From: Pedobacter panaciterrae
Lineage (GTDB): Bacteria > Bacteroidota > Bacteroidia > Sphingobacteriales > Sphingobacteriaceae
DNA length: 64,000 bases
NCBI RefSeq assembly: GCF_001636695.1
Contig: NZ_LGEL01000019.1
Coordinates: 158,108 to 222,107, forward strand
Direction: 5' to 3'
Shown: positions 55,052-63,468 of the stretch, piece after piece
Layout: every line of letters starts with the position of its first letter
How positions within the stretch are numbered: the stretch's first letter is position 1
Notes under the pieces: generated by a model
The model's database searches: none
Told to the model about the DNA's origin: nothing
Seen by the model: only the letters and a program-made list of their open reading frames with translations
Translations under genes and position numbers: made by a program

Positions 55052-56509
55052 ATGAAAAATATAAGTTTTAAAGTTTTTGTCGCACTAATTACAGCTTCTG
55101 TGATATTTGGAGCGTGTAAGAAACAGTTGGACATTAATGATGATCCATCGAGATTGACGCCAGAACAGGCAACAATTTCCGGCTTGCTGGCCTCAACCAT
55201 TCAATTTACAGCAACTTCATTTTTTAATGCGGGCCAATATGGTGATGTCTATCCGCAATACCTTGCCGGGTTTAATTCATACGAAGCAAATATAGATTCC
55301 TATAATCCGTATGGTTTTGATAATATATGGGAATCTGCATATAGAGACGCCATGCCTAATTTAAAGGATCTTATCCAACGATCGGAAGTGTCCGGGGCCC
55401 CTCAATATTCAGGTATTGGAAAGTTATTGCTTGCTTTAAATTTAATGCAGTGTACTGATTTATGGGGCGATTTACCGTATAAAGAGGCTTTTAAGGGACC
55501 TTCAGTTCCTAGTCCGACATATGATAGCCAACAAGATATTTATACCGTATCATTAAAAGAACTTTTAGATGGAGCAATAGCCGATTTGAATAAACCAGTG
55601 CCAACAAATGTAGCTTTACAGGTTGGAGCTACTGACTTGGCCTTTAAAGGTGTAATTGCCAGTTGGAAAAAAGCAGCATACGGTGCAAGAGCCAGGTATT
55701 ATATCAATTTGTCTACTAAAGATCCTTCTAATGCTATTAAAGCAGCAGATGATGCTGCGTTAGCTATTGATGATATTACTGGAGCAGCTGATTTACAGGT
55801 GAAATATACTCAGGATAAGCCTAGTCCCTGGTATACCAATCTTGGTCAGCCGGCTATTGCCACAAAGCAGCACCGTCCTTCTTATTTTATTGTTAATTTA
55901 ATGAATGGAACAGGATATTTTAATGCCCTTATTGATCCAAGGCTGCCGAAGTTGTTTGATAATGCCGGCGCAGCAACCTATATAGGTAGGCCTGTTGGCG
56001 CATTAAGTACCCAAGAGGGAGCTAGTTTGGCCAATAGTGATATTACTGAAAAAACCTATTATGGGGCAAGAACATCACCCGTACCTATACTTACCTATGC
56101 AGAGGTTCAGTTTATAAAAGCAGAAGCATTATTCGCTACGAATAAAGATGGAGCATATACAGCGTATTTGAATGGAATTAAAGGTAATATGCAGAAATTG
56201 GGCGTAGGAACAGATGATATTAATAAATATGTTAATGATCCATTAATTAGTAAGGGTTCGGCTAATCTGACACTTACAGATGTGATGTTGCAAAAATACA
56301 TTGCGTTGTTTCTTCAAATGGAAACCTGGACCGATATGAGAAGGTATCAATATAGTAATACCATATATCCGGGTTTGATTCCGCCATTTAAAAATTTATT
56401 GGGTACGGGTTATGTACAGCGTGCAAAATATGCGGATAATGAGCCGGGAAGAAATCCAAATGTTCCGCAAGTGGCCAATCAGGCTGTGAAATTATGGTTG
56501 TTTAATTAA
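55052..56509 (+). CDS. SusD/RagB-family lipoprotein (SusD-like 2 type)
   Basis: This 485-residue lipoprotein has a lipobox at Cys22 (IFGAC) and the SusD-like_2 pattern (DINDDPSRLTPEQATISGLLASTIQ at the N-terminus, LMQCTDLWGDLPYKEAFKG, and LTYAEVQFIKAEALF). It forms the lid of the SusC barrel. It starts 9 bases after SusC and is followed after 11 bases by a small lipoprotein gene, making a three-gene operon that ends at the terminator at 56988. Confidence 0.94.
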   Translation: MKNISFKVFVALITASVIFGACKKQLDINDDPSRLTPEQATISGLLASTIQFTATSFFNAGQYGDVYPQYLAGFNSYEANIDSYNPYGFDNIWESAYRDAMPNLKDLIQRSEVSGAPQYSGIGKLLLALNLMQCTDLWGDLPYKEAFKGPSVPSPTYDSQQDIYTVSLKELLDGAIADLNKPVPTNVALQVGATDLAFKGVIASWKKAAYGARARYYINLSTKDPSNAIKAADDAALAIDDITGAADLQVKYTQDKPSPWYTNLGQPAIATKQHRPSYFIVNLMNGTGYFNALIDPRLPKLFDNAGAATYIGRPVGALSTQEGASLANSDITEKTYYGARTSPVPILTYAEVQFIKAEALFATNKDGAYTAYLNGIKGNMQKLGVGTDDINKYVNDPLISKGSANLTLTDVMLQKYIALFLQMETWTDMRRYQYSNTIYPGLIPPFKNLLGTGYVQRAKYADNEPGRNPNVPQVANQAVKLWLFN

Positions 56510-56520
56510 TATTAAAGAAT

Positions 56521-56970
56521 ATGAAAAATAGAATATCAAAACTCTTTATAGCTGTTTTTACCACCATGATAATACTTTCGTCATGTAAGAAGAACGATCC
56601 AGATCAATGGTTGAAGGATAATATTACAATTATTGGAAAGGTGCCTGTCGTAGCTGGATTTACTGTTAAGCCTCCGCAAACTACAAATGTGACGGCAGGA
56701 GATAATGTGCAGCTAGATTTAAGGTATTGGTCTGATGAAGAAATTGATAAGATCAATTTAAGATCGACTGTGGGCACAAATGCTCAGATACTTGTTTCGA
56801 CAACTCCTTACCAAAAAGCTTATTCTTCGGTTAGTCGTACAGACTCCTTATTGCTTGGTTATCAGGTTCCCGGTGGTTTAGCGAAAGGGACTTCTGTAGT
56901 TATGGAAGTAGAGGTGGTAAATAAAAATACGCTCACTAAAAAATCTACCCTGACTTTAAAAATTCAGTAA
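56521..56970 (+). CDS. Small lipoprotein of the second SusCD operon
   Basis: This 149-residue lipoprotein has a lipobox at Cys22 (ILSSC). The mature part is beta-rich (VVAGFTVKPPQTTNVTAGDNVQLDLRYWSD) and resembles an Ig-like or surface glycan-binding accessory domain, such as those encoded after SusD in many uptake loci. I cannot assign a family. Position suggests a surface partner of the SusCD complex. Confidence 0.7.
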   Translation: MKNRISKLFIAVFTTMIILSSCKKNDPDQWLKDNITIIGKVPVVAGFTVKPPQTTNVTAGDNVQLDLRYWSDEEIDKINLRSTVGTNAQILVSTTPYQKAYSSVSRTDSLLLGYQVPGGLAKGTSVVMEVEVVNKNTLTKKSTLTLKIQ

Positions 56971-56987
56971 TGTAATATCCCCGTTGG

Positions 56988-57015
56988 TCCCCGGTTGTAT
57001 GACCGGGGATTTTTT
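56988..57015 (+). terminator. Terminator of the second SusCD operon
   Basis: TCCCCGGT (56988-56995) and ACCGGGGA (57002-57009) form an 8-bp GC-rich stem with a 6-base loop, followed by six T. Confidence 0.92.
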
Positions 57016-57016
57016 A

Positions 57017-57048
57017 TTGCTGAGATATCTCTTATTTTCATACTTTTG
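57017..57048 (+). promoter_or_regulatory. Promoter of the small gene at 57066
   Basis: TTG (57017-57019), a 21-base gap and TACTTTTG (57041-57048) fit the Bacteroidota consensus. It sits just after the terminator of the SusCD operon. Confidence 0.5.
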
Positions 57049-57065
57049 CGCTAAAGTATTTATTT

Positions 57066-57281
57066 ATGGCAAGTTTTACTCTTACTCCTGAGACCTGGCA
57101 AAAGGTTAAAATTAAATTTTTAAGAAAATATCGTGATTTGGCACAAGTAAATCTTTCTTTTGCTCCCGGACAAGAAGATCAGCTTGTACAACAGCTTATG
57201 GATTTGGTTAAAAGAGACAGAGAATATGTTGAATTTACCATTAAAAAAGCCCTTGCCGATCCTGAAGGAAACAGACTTTAG
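57066..57281 (+). CDS. Small conserved-looking protein, 71 residues
   Basis: This 71-residue protein is mostly helical and charged (WQKVKIKFLRKYRDL, LVQQLMDLVKRDREYVEF), with no signal peptide or transmembrane segment. It has its own promoter-like sequence, a normal ATG and codon use like its neighbours. I do not recognise it, and its function is unknown. The next gene, an S41 protease, starts 118 bases later. Confidence 0.6.
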   Translation: MASFTLTPETWQKVKIKFLRKYRDLAQVNLSFAPGQEDQLVQQLMDLVKRDREYVEFTIKKALADPEGNRL

Positions 57282-57399
57282 TCCTACTTGCTCCTTACAG
57301 GAACACACATCTGAGGTTTGAATTGCTGTTAAAAAATGATTGTTCATTTTTTTGAAGTGTTTTTATTTGTAAGTTTACCTTTAAACAGATTGGTGAACG

Positions 57400-59106
57400 A
57401 TGAAACAATACAAATTAGCTGCCGTTTTTGCCCTTATAGCTTTTGCTTCTTTAACCTGGTCTTTTAAAGAAGACTTGTTTCAGGTATCTAAAAATCTGGA
57501 CATCTTTGCCTCACTATATAAAGAGATTAGTATTAACTACGTAGATGAGACAAATCCATCTGATTTAATGCGAACCAGCATTGATGCAATGTTGGATAAT
57601 CTTGATCCTTACACTGAATACATTCCCGAATCTGAAATTGAAGATTATAAATTGAAGTATGTAAGTACACAATACGGTGGTATTGGTGCTAGCACCGTTT
57701 CTATTGAAGGTAAGCTGTTTGTAAATGAAGTGATTGAAGGGTATCCGGCAGATAAGCAGGATGTAAAACCTGGAGATCAGCTGGTGAAGATAAATGGTAA
57801 TGAGGTGAAAGGGAAAGATCGGAACCAGATAAGTCAATTGTTGCGTGGGCCAAAAGGATCTTCAGTTGATATGTTGATCATAAGAGATGGTTCTGTAATT
57901 ACCAAGAAGTTGGTGCGCGATGAAATTAAGCAACCCAATGTACCCTATTCTGGTATGACTGATAATAATATTGCTTATATACGTTTGGATAAGTTTCTTG
58001 AAAATTCCGCTCAGGAGGTAAAAGACGCGGCAATTGCATTAAATAAGCAACAACCGAAAGGAATGATCCTTGATTTAAGGTATAATGGCGGTGGTATTTT
58101 GCAGGAAGCTGTGAAAATAGTTAATCTTTTTGTACGAAAGGACGTTTTAGTTGTAACACAAAAAGGTAGAAATCCGCAAAAAACCATAACGTATAAAACG
58201 ATGAATGATCCTTTGCTGCTGCAAATGCCTTTGGTAGTTCTTGTTGGTGGTTCATCCGCTTCGGCCTCTGAAATTGTTGCTGGATCATTGCAGGATCTTG
58301 ATAGAGCAATTATTGTTGGCCAGAGGTCCTTTGGTAAAGGATTGGTTCAACAGACGTTTAATTTGCCGTACAATAGCCTTGTTAAGGTTACAGTAGCTAA
58401 ATACTTTACTCCATCTGGCAGGTGTATTCAAGCCCTGGATTATGCGCATAAGGATGCTAATGGGAAAACACCAAAGTTTGCTGATTCTCCTCTATCTCAT
58501 AAATTTAATACCAGTGCAGGTAGAAGTGTTTATGACGGAAACGGAGTTTACCCTGATGTGGTTGTGAACTCGAGTAGGCCGAGCCCTATTACCATGTCTA
58601 TTGTGAGCAAGAATCTGTTCTTTGATTATGCTAATGATTATAAGAAGAAAAATAAAACGATTGCCCCGGCTGCTAGTTTTCAATTAACAGATAACGATTA
58701 CAATCAATTTGTAGCTTCATTAGATGGTAAAGATTATTCTTATGCCTCGCGTACTGAGCGCTTACTGTCTGATTTACGTGCAGAAGCAGAAAAAGAGAAT
58801 AAATTGGGTGTTGTTAAATCAGATCTTGATGATCTAAAAGATAAGATGCTAGGTGCTAAGAAGACTGATCTTGTAACCTATAAAGCAGAAATAAAGCGTG
58901 TTTTAGAAACACAGATCGTAAGTCGTTATTATTACGAGAAAGGTAAAGTTATTCAGGCGTTTCAATATGATAAAGAGCTTCAGGCAGCTAAAGCGCTATT
59001 AAATAGTTCAACCAAAATGCTTGCGGTATTAAGAGGTGAGGGTGAATATAAAACTATAGGCAGCCCCACCAAAACGATTGCAGCGATAACAACAGCAGAA
59101 AACTAA
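57400..59106 (+). CDS. S41-family C-terminal processing peptidase
   Basis: This 568-residue protease has an N-terminal signal anchor (about 5-22), a Ctp N-terminal region (about 25-80), a PDZ domain (about 85-170; GGIGASTVSIEGKLFVNEVIEGYPADKQDVKPGDQLVKING) and the S41 core. The catalytic Ser is in VGGSSASASEIVAG (near 289) and the Lys in GQRSFGKGLVQQ (near 313). The C-terminal 180 residues form a family extension. CtpA-type enzymes trim periplasmic or outer-membrane proteins. It faces the ferredoxin gene with a 9-base gap. Confidence 0.93.
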   Translation: MKQYKLAAVFALIAFASLTWSFKEDLFQVSKNLDIFASLYKEISINYVDETNPSDLMRTSIDAMLDNLDPYTEYIPESEIEDYKLKYVSTQYGGIGASTVSIEGKLFVNEVIEGYPADKQDVKPGDQLVKINGNEVKGKDRNQISQLLRGPKGSSVDMLIIRDGSVITKKLVRDEIKQPNVPYSGMTDNNIAYIRLDKFLENSAQEVKDAAIALNKQQPKGMILDLRYNGGGILQEAVKIVNLFVRKDVLVVTQKGRNPQKTITYKTMNDPLLLQMPLVVLVGGSSASASEIVAGSLQDLDRAIIVGQRSFGKGLVQQTFNLPYNSLVKVTVAKYFTPSGRCIQALDYAHKDANGKTPKFADSPLSHKFNTSAGRSVYDGNGVYPDVVVNSSRPSPITMSIVSKNLFFDYANDYKKKNKTIAPAASFQLTDNDYNQFVASLDGKDYSYASRTERLLSDLRAEAEKENKLGVVKSDLDDLKDKMLGAKKTDLVTYKAEIKRVLETQIVSRYYYEKGKVIQAFQYDKELQAAKALLNSSTKMLAVLRGEGEYKTIGSPTKTIAAITTAEN

Positions 59107-59115
59107 AAACCTTCT

Positions 59116-59445
59116 TTATTCAGCGTGATGTAGTTTAACAACTAAACCATCCATAGCAGGGTTTAGTTGAAGCTGGCAGGCAAGTCTTGAGTTAGGAAGC
59201 ACATCCGGTAAAGTATCAAGCATTGCATACTCGTCATCTGTCATTTCGTTTAGCTTTTCTTCTCCTTCAAGTACATCTACGCAGCAGGTAGCACATAAGG
59301 CCATTCCACCGCAGGTTGCAAGAATATCATATTCGCACGCTTTAAGGTACTCCATTAAGCTTAATCCCATATCTACAGGGGCTTCAAGAGTAGTTAAGCT
59401 GCCATCAGGGTTTTGTACGTGTAGGGTAATGTTATTGTCTTCCAT
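59116..59445 (-). CDS. [2Fe-2S] ferredoxin, adrenodoxin type
   Basis: This 109-residue ferredoxin has the cluster cysteines in ATCGGMALCATCCVDV (spacing C-x5-C-x2-C, residues about 40-50) and the fourth Cys in SRLACQLQL (near 88). It is an electron carrier. The start of this gene is 2 bases after the end of a ferredoxin-NADP reductase-like gene on the same strand, so the two very likely form a redox pair. Confidence 0.9.
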   Translation of the reverse strand: MEDNNITLHVQNPDGSLTTLEAPVDMGLSLMEYLKACEYDILATCGGMALCATCCVDVLEGEEKLNEMTDDEYAMLDTLPDVLPNSRLACQLQLNPAMDGLVVKLHHAE

Positions 59446-59447
59446 GC

Positions 59448-60458
59448 TTAAAATTCTGATACGCCGTTTACAGTGGTGTATTTCATGGTGTATTTAACAC
59501 CTGGGTTCATGTATTGGTATGCACTATGGCTCATTAAAGCAGCTTCGTGGAATCCACAAAGGATCAGTTTTAATTTGTTAGTGTAGGTGTTGATATCGCC
59601 AATAGCATAAATGCCCGGTATGTTTGTTGAATAGTCGTCGGTATTAACTTCAATGGCACTCTTGTTGATGTTTAAGTTCCATTGCTCGATTGGACCTAAT
59701 TTAGGGCTTAAACCAAATAAAGGAATTAAATGATCTGCAGCTATTGCAGAGGTTTCAAGGCTCTTATTGTGAATAAGCTCTACGCTTTCCAGTTTTCCGT
59801 TTCCAGATACTGAATTTAGATTGCTGTTTAAAACAAGGTTAATACGACCGCTTTCTGCCAATGCCATTACTTTATTTACTGAATCTGGTGCGCCACGGAA
59901 GCTTTCGCTGCGGTGTACCAATGTTAATTCGTCAACAATGTCAGCTAAGAATATAGTCCAGTCAAGTGCAGAATCTCCGCCGCCTGCTATAACCATCTTT
60001 TGGCCACGATATTGTTCCGGATCAAGGATCATATAATTAACACCTCTTCCATTTTCGAACTGTTCTAATCCTGATACAGCTGGTTTACGTGGCTCAAAGC
60101 AGCCTAAACCTCCGGCAATTACTACAACTTTAGATTCTATGATAGTACCCATGTTGGTAGTAAGTACAAAATCACCTTCTCCACGTTTCTCCAGGCCTTC
60201 TATACGCTCACCTAAAGTAAAACCAGGATGGAAAGGTTTTCCTTGTTCCATTAGATTGTCAATAAGCTCCTGGGCTAATACTGTTGGGTAGCCAGGAATA
60301 TCGTATATAGGTTTTTTTGGATATATTTCAGATAATTGACCACCCACCTGAGGTAAATAATCAATTAAATGGCAGCGCATTTTTAATAGCCCTGCTTCAA
60401 AAATTGCAAATAAACCTACGGGTCCGGCGCCAATTATGGCTATATCAGTAGAAATCAT
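59448..60458 (-). CDS. Ferredoxin-NADP reductase, thioredoxin-reductase-like type
   Basis: This 336-residue flavoprotein has an FAD-binding GAGPVGLFAIFEAGLL (about 10-25), a NADPH-binding GGGDSALDWTIFLAD (near 160-174) and the C-terminal GIYAIGDINTYTNKLKLILCGFHEAALM that closes over FAD. It lacks the CxxC of thioredoxin reductase, which supports ferredoxin-NADP reductase. It would pass electrons between NADPH and the ferredoxin encoded just downstream. Confidence 0.93.
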   Translation of the reverse strand: MISTDIAIIGAGPVGLFAIFEAGLLKMRCHLIDYLPQVGGQLSEIYPKKPIYDIPGYPTVLAQELIDNLMEQGKPFHPGFTLGERIEGLEKRGEGDFVLTTNMGTIIESKVVVIAGGLGCFEPRKPAVSGLEQFENGRGVNYMILDPEQYRGQKMVIAGGGDSALDWTIFLADIVDELTLVHRSESFRGAPDSVNKVMALAESGRINLVLNSNLNSVSGNGKLESVELIHNKSLETSAIAADHLIPLFGLSPKLGPIEQWNLNINKSAIEVNTDDYSTNIPGIYAIGDINTYTNKLKLILCGFHEAALMSHSAYQYMNPGVKYTMKYTTVNGVSEF

Positions 60459-60570
60459 GTGTTTAAAATTTGTGCGAATTTACAAACTTTTGTTATAATA
60501 TCGATGCTATTTATAAATAATCTAGATACTCCCTAGAACTTATGAAGGCAAACTGAGCTAATATTTTGCT

Positions 60571-60578
60571 TATCTTTG
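60571..60578 (+). promoter_or_regulatory. -7 box upstream of lpxH
   Basis: TATCTTTG lies 8 bases before the lpxH ATG (60587). No clear -33 TTG is seen at the right distance, so this is weaker than the other promoters. Confidence 0.35.
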
Positions 60579-60586
60579 TTTTATTG

Positions 60587-61333
60587 ATGAATAAGAACAT
60601 ATATTTTGCCTCTGATTTTCATTTAGGCTCTCCTGATTTTTTTGAAAGTCGTAAGCGGGAAGATCGCATTCTTCGCTGGTTAAACGCCATTGAGCCCACA
60701 TGCAGTGAACTTTTCCTGATGGGGGATGTATTTGATTTTTGGTTTGAATACAGCGCTGTTGTACCTAAAGGGTTCATTCGCCTGCAAGGGAAATTAGCGG
60801 CCATGACAGATGCAGGTATTAAGGTCTATTTTTTTAAGGGTAACCATGATATGTGGGTTGACGACTATTTCACAAAGGAAATGGGCATTGAAATTATAAG
60901 TGACGAACTTATAATTGAGAGGAATGGCAAGCGGTTCTTTTTACATCATGGTGACGGATTAGGTCCTGGAGACAGAAAATATAAGACGTTGAGAAAAATC
61001 TTTAGAAATCCCGTCTGTCGCTGGCTTTTTTCCATGGTTCCGCCAAGAATTGGTATGGGGATAGCAAATGGATGGTCTAGAAGTAGTAGGGCAGCCAGCA
61101 GCCAAGAGGAAGTTTTTGAAGGAATTGAGAATGAATGGTTAGCCATATATGCTAAAGAATTACTCGCAAAGCAGCATTACGATTTTTTCGTTTTTGGGCA
61201 CAGACACTTACCATTAGATTTGGATTTAGGTGGTGGAACTAGATATGTGAACCTGGGCGAATGGATTAATTTTAATTCCTATGCTGTTTTTGATGGGGAG
61301 TTGCTGAACCTGAAATATTTTGAAAAAGAATAA
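60587..61333 (+). CDS. lpxH: UDP-2,3-diacylglucosamine diphosphatase
   Basis: This 248-residue calcineurin-like phosphoesterase removes UMP from UDP-2,3-diacylglucosamine to give lipid X in lipid A synthesis. The metal-binding motifs are present in order: ASDFHLG (near 8), LMGDVFDFWFEY (near 44), KGNHDMW (near 83), LHHGDG (near 117) and FGHRHLP (near 203). The ATG at 60587 is chosen over the upstream 60566. Membrane-surface enzyme without a signal peptide, as expected. Confidence 0.92.
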   Translation: MNKNIYFASDFHLGSPDFFESRKREDRILRWLNAIEPTCSELFLMGDVFDFWFEYSAVVPKGFIRLQGKLAAMTDAGIKVYFFKGNHDMWVDDYFTKEMGIEIISDELIIERNGKRFFLHHGDGLGPGDRKYKTLRKIFRNPVCRWLFSMVPPRIGMGIANGWSRSSRAASSQEEVFEGIENEWLAIYAKELLAKQHYDFFVFGHRHLPLDLDLGGGTRYVNLGEWINFNSYAVFDGELLNLKYFEKE

Positions 61334-61393
61334 AATATTTTCTGTAACGTACTGATCCTAATAAATTTTTAGTGTCGTTAACTGAAAAAGCCG

Positions 61394-61401
61394 TATTTTT
61401 G
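61394..61401 (+). promoter_or_regulatory. -7 box upstream of prfA
   Basis: TATTTTTG at 61394-61401 fits TAnnTTTG, and the upstream TTTAG is a poor -33 match. The transcript would have a leader of about 98 bases before the prfA ATG at 61506. Confidence 0.35.
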
Positions 61402-61505
61402 CTGCCCGAATAAAAAACCGTTATCTAGATAAAAGATGCTGTTAACAAACAGGTTGTATTATTGTTGCTAACGGTACAATTATAAAGTTTCTGAAATAAA
61501 AGAAT

Positions 61506-62579
61506 ATGTTAGAGAAATTAGAAGCAATTAAACTGCGTTGGGAAGATGTTGAGGAGCAGTTAAGTAATCCTGATACGATGCAGGATATGAAGCGTTTTGC
61601 GGCTTTAAATAAAGAGTATAAAGATTTAGGTAAAATTGTAGAAGAGTATAAAATCTACAAGAATGTGATGAGCAACATCGATGCAAATAAGGAGATTCTG
61701 AGTACTGAGAAAGATCCTGAGATGCGTGAGATGGCCAAAGAAGAGCTTGATTTGCTATTGGTACAACAGGAAGCGTTAGAAGAGAAAGTTCGTTTGATGC
61801 TTATTCCTGTGGATCCTGAAGATGCAAAGAATGCAGTGTTTGAGATTAGAGGTGGTACAGGTGGTGATGAAGCTGCTTTATTTGCCGGTGACTTATATAG
61901 AATGTATAGTCGGTTCTTTGAACAAAAGGGATGGAAAGTAGAAACTGTAGATGTTACTGAAGGTACTGCTGGTGGATATAAAGAGGTAATTTTGAAAGTA
62001 AGTGGAGAAGATGTTTATGGGCAGTTAAAGTATGAGTCTGGTGTACACAGGGTTCAACGTGTTCCGGATACTGAAACTCAGGGACGTGTTCATACTTCGG
62101 CAGCATCAGTAGCTGTTTTACCTGAAGCGGAGGAAATAGATCTTTACATTAATCCGGCAGATATTGATTTACAAACCTCCAGATCTGGTGGTGCAGGTGG
62201 ACAAAACGTAAATAAGGTCGAAACAAAGGTTCAGTTAACGCACAGACCTTCGGGGATTGTTGTCGTTTGTCAGCAGGAGCGGTCTCAGTTGGGCAATAGG
62301 GTTATTGCAATGGAGATGCTTCGTAGCAAGTTATATGATATAGAATTACAGAAGAAGAATGGTGACATTGCTGCCAGACGTAAGACTATGGTTTCGACTG
62401 GTGACCGTTCGGCGAAGATCAGAACGTACAATTATCCGCAAGGAAGAGTTACAGATCACCGTATCGGTTTAACGCTTTACAACCTAAGTGGAGTGATGGA
62501 TGGGGGTGTTCAGGAACTAATTGATGCTTTACAGTTCGCAGAGAATGCAGAGAAAATGAAAGAGGGATCTGTCATTTAA
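61506..62579 (+). CDS. prfA: Peptide chain release factor 1
   Basis: This 357-residue factor releases the finished protein at UAA and UAG codons. It has the N-terminal helical domain, the codon-recognition region with the PxT-type tripeptide in [15 protein letters not shown] (near 184), and the universal GGQ hydrolysis motif in [13 protein letters not shown] (near 232). Domain order and length are normal. It is a single gene with no hemK downstream; a tRNA-Asp gene follows. Confidence 0.96.
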   Translation: MLEKLEAIKLRWEDVEEQLSNPDTMQDMKRFAALNKEYKDLGKIVEEYKIYKNVMSNIDANKEILSTEKDPEMREMAKEELDLLLVQQEALEEKVRLMLIPVDPEDAKNAVFEIRGGTGGDEAALFAGDLYRMYSRFFEQKGWKVETVDVTEGTAGGYKEVILKVSGEDVYGQLKYESGVHRVQRVPDTETQGRVHTSAASVAVLPEAEEIDLYINPADIDLQTSRSGGAGGQNVNKVETKVQLTHRPSGIVVVCQQERSQLGNRVIAMEMLRSKLYDIELQKKNGDIAARRKTMVSTGDRSAKIRTYNYPQGRVTDHRIGLTLYNLSGVMDGGVQELIDALQFAENAEKMKEGSVI

Positions 62580-62628
62580 AAAATAATTCTCAGAGAATAA
62601 GAGAGTTATAATTATTTTAAAATAAATG

Positions 62629-62658
62629 TTGCAAAGTTAAATAAAGGCGCTATATTTG
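62629..62658 (+). promoter_or_regulatory. Promoter of tRNA-Asp
   Basis: TTG (62629-62631), a 19-base gap and TATATTTG (62651-62658) match the Bacteroidota promoter. The tRNA begins about 40 bases downstream. Confidence 0.7.
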
Positions 62659-62698
62659 CAATCCCGAAACGAAACAACGAAACGAAAATAGGGAAAAC

Positions 62699-62772
62699 GG
62701 ACCGGTAGTTCAGCTGGTTAGAATGCCGCCCTGTCACGGCGGAGGTCGCGGGTTCGAGTCCCGTCCGGTCCG
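62699..62772 (+). tRNA. tRNA-Asp (anticodon GTC)
   Basis: This 74-base tRNA folds fully: acceptor GGACCGG/CCGGTCC, D stem GTTC/GAAT, anticodon stem CCGCC/GGCGG with anticodon GTC (62733-62735), T stem GCGGG/CCCGT with TTCGAGT loop, and discriminator G at 62772. CCA is not encoded. Confidence 0.97.
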
Positions 62773-62795
62773 CTTGGTAAGCACCAAAACACATT

Positions 62796-62830
62796 AAAAG
62801 CCTGCAAATCAAATGATTGCGGGCTTTTTT
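62796..62830 (+). terminator. Terminator of tRNA-Asp
   Basis: AAAAGCCTGCAAATC (62796-62810) pairs with GATTGCGGGCTTTT (62815-62828) with one bulged A and one G-U pair, and is followed by T residues. Confidence 0.85.
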
Positions 62831-63468
62831 CATTTAAAGCATACCCCGAAATATTCAGATTTACCATATACTATAAACCTTCGTTTTTATGTAATCCAAA
62901 TTATCAAAAACTCCGATTCTGATTTGAATAGTGGAATTAATAGCCATTTTAATGGTGTTGACGATCATATTTGCACATTTTCCAAATGCATTAAGCATTT
63001 CTGAGACCGATAGTCTTTAGGTGGACCTGAACTTGCTATAAATGGTTGGTGCCATGACGATCGTGCTTATCGGTCCAGGGCAATATGCTATTTATCGCCA
63101 GAAAAATTTTTGCTTAAAATAGATTTGGATCACTGTCGCCTTGCTCTCCATGATCATGACCACTAGCTGTTGCCGCTAAAGTGCTCGATCGTTGAACTTT
63201 AAAGTTCCCATCGTCAAAGTTTATTATACAATGGGGTGCCAGCTGAGCCCCAGGCTACTTAAGCTACGCGTATTTTATCTTTTTTTTTTATTATTGTAGT
63301 AAAAAAAAAGATAAAATACGCGATCAAGCCTAACGGCCTTGTTTTAGTTAGAAAAGCCGACAGCTGTCTAGCATTCGGGGTGATCTACGGACGGTGGAGA
63401 ATGTATCTTAGAGCAAAACCAATCTTTCAATGAATGTGATCCAGTGTTTGGGTAAAATAATTTCAATT
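62831..63468. other. Gene-poor region downstream of tRNA-Asp
   Basis: These 638 bases hold no convincing gene. They contain a separated inverted pair GACCGATA (63005-63012) / TATCGGTC (63068-63075), a 22-bp perfect inverted repeat (63267-63322) and an open frame on the minus strand (63114-63254) without a start codon. From 63005 to about 63410, the composition is richer in G and C than usual for spacers here. It may be remnant or mobile DNA inserted near the tRNA, but no repeated tRNA end is visible. Confidence 0.45.
63267..63322. repeat. 22-bp perfect inverted repeat (hairpin)
   Basis: CGCGTATTTTAT (63267-63278) followed by C and ten T is mirrored by T, nine A, G and ATAAAATACGCG (63311-63322), giving an almost perfect stem with a loop of about 11 bases. 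Short AGGCT (63252-63256) / AGCCT (63327-63331) flanks extend it. No T-tract follows the stem, so it is not a standard terminator. Confidence 0.75.

Noticed and set aside
62699-63468. Integrated element attached at tRNA-Asp
   Set aside because: No integrase gene and no second copy of the tRNA 3' end were found in the window, so an attachment site cannot be supported.
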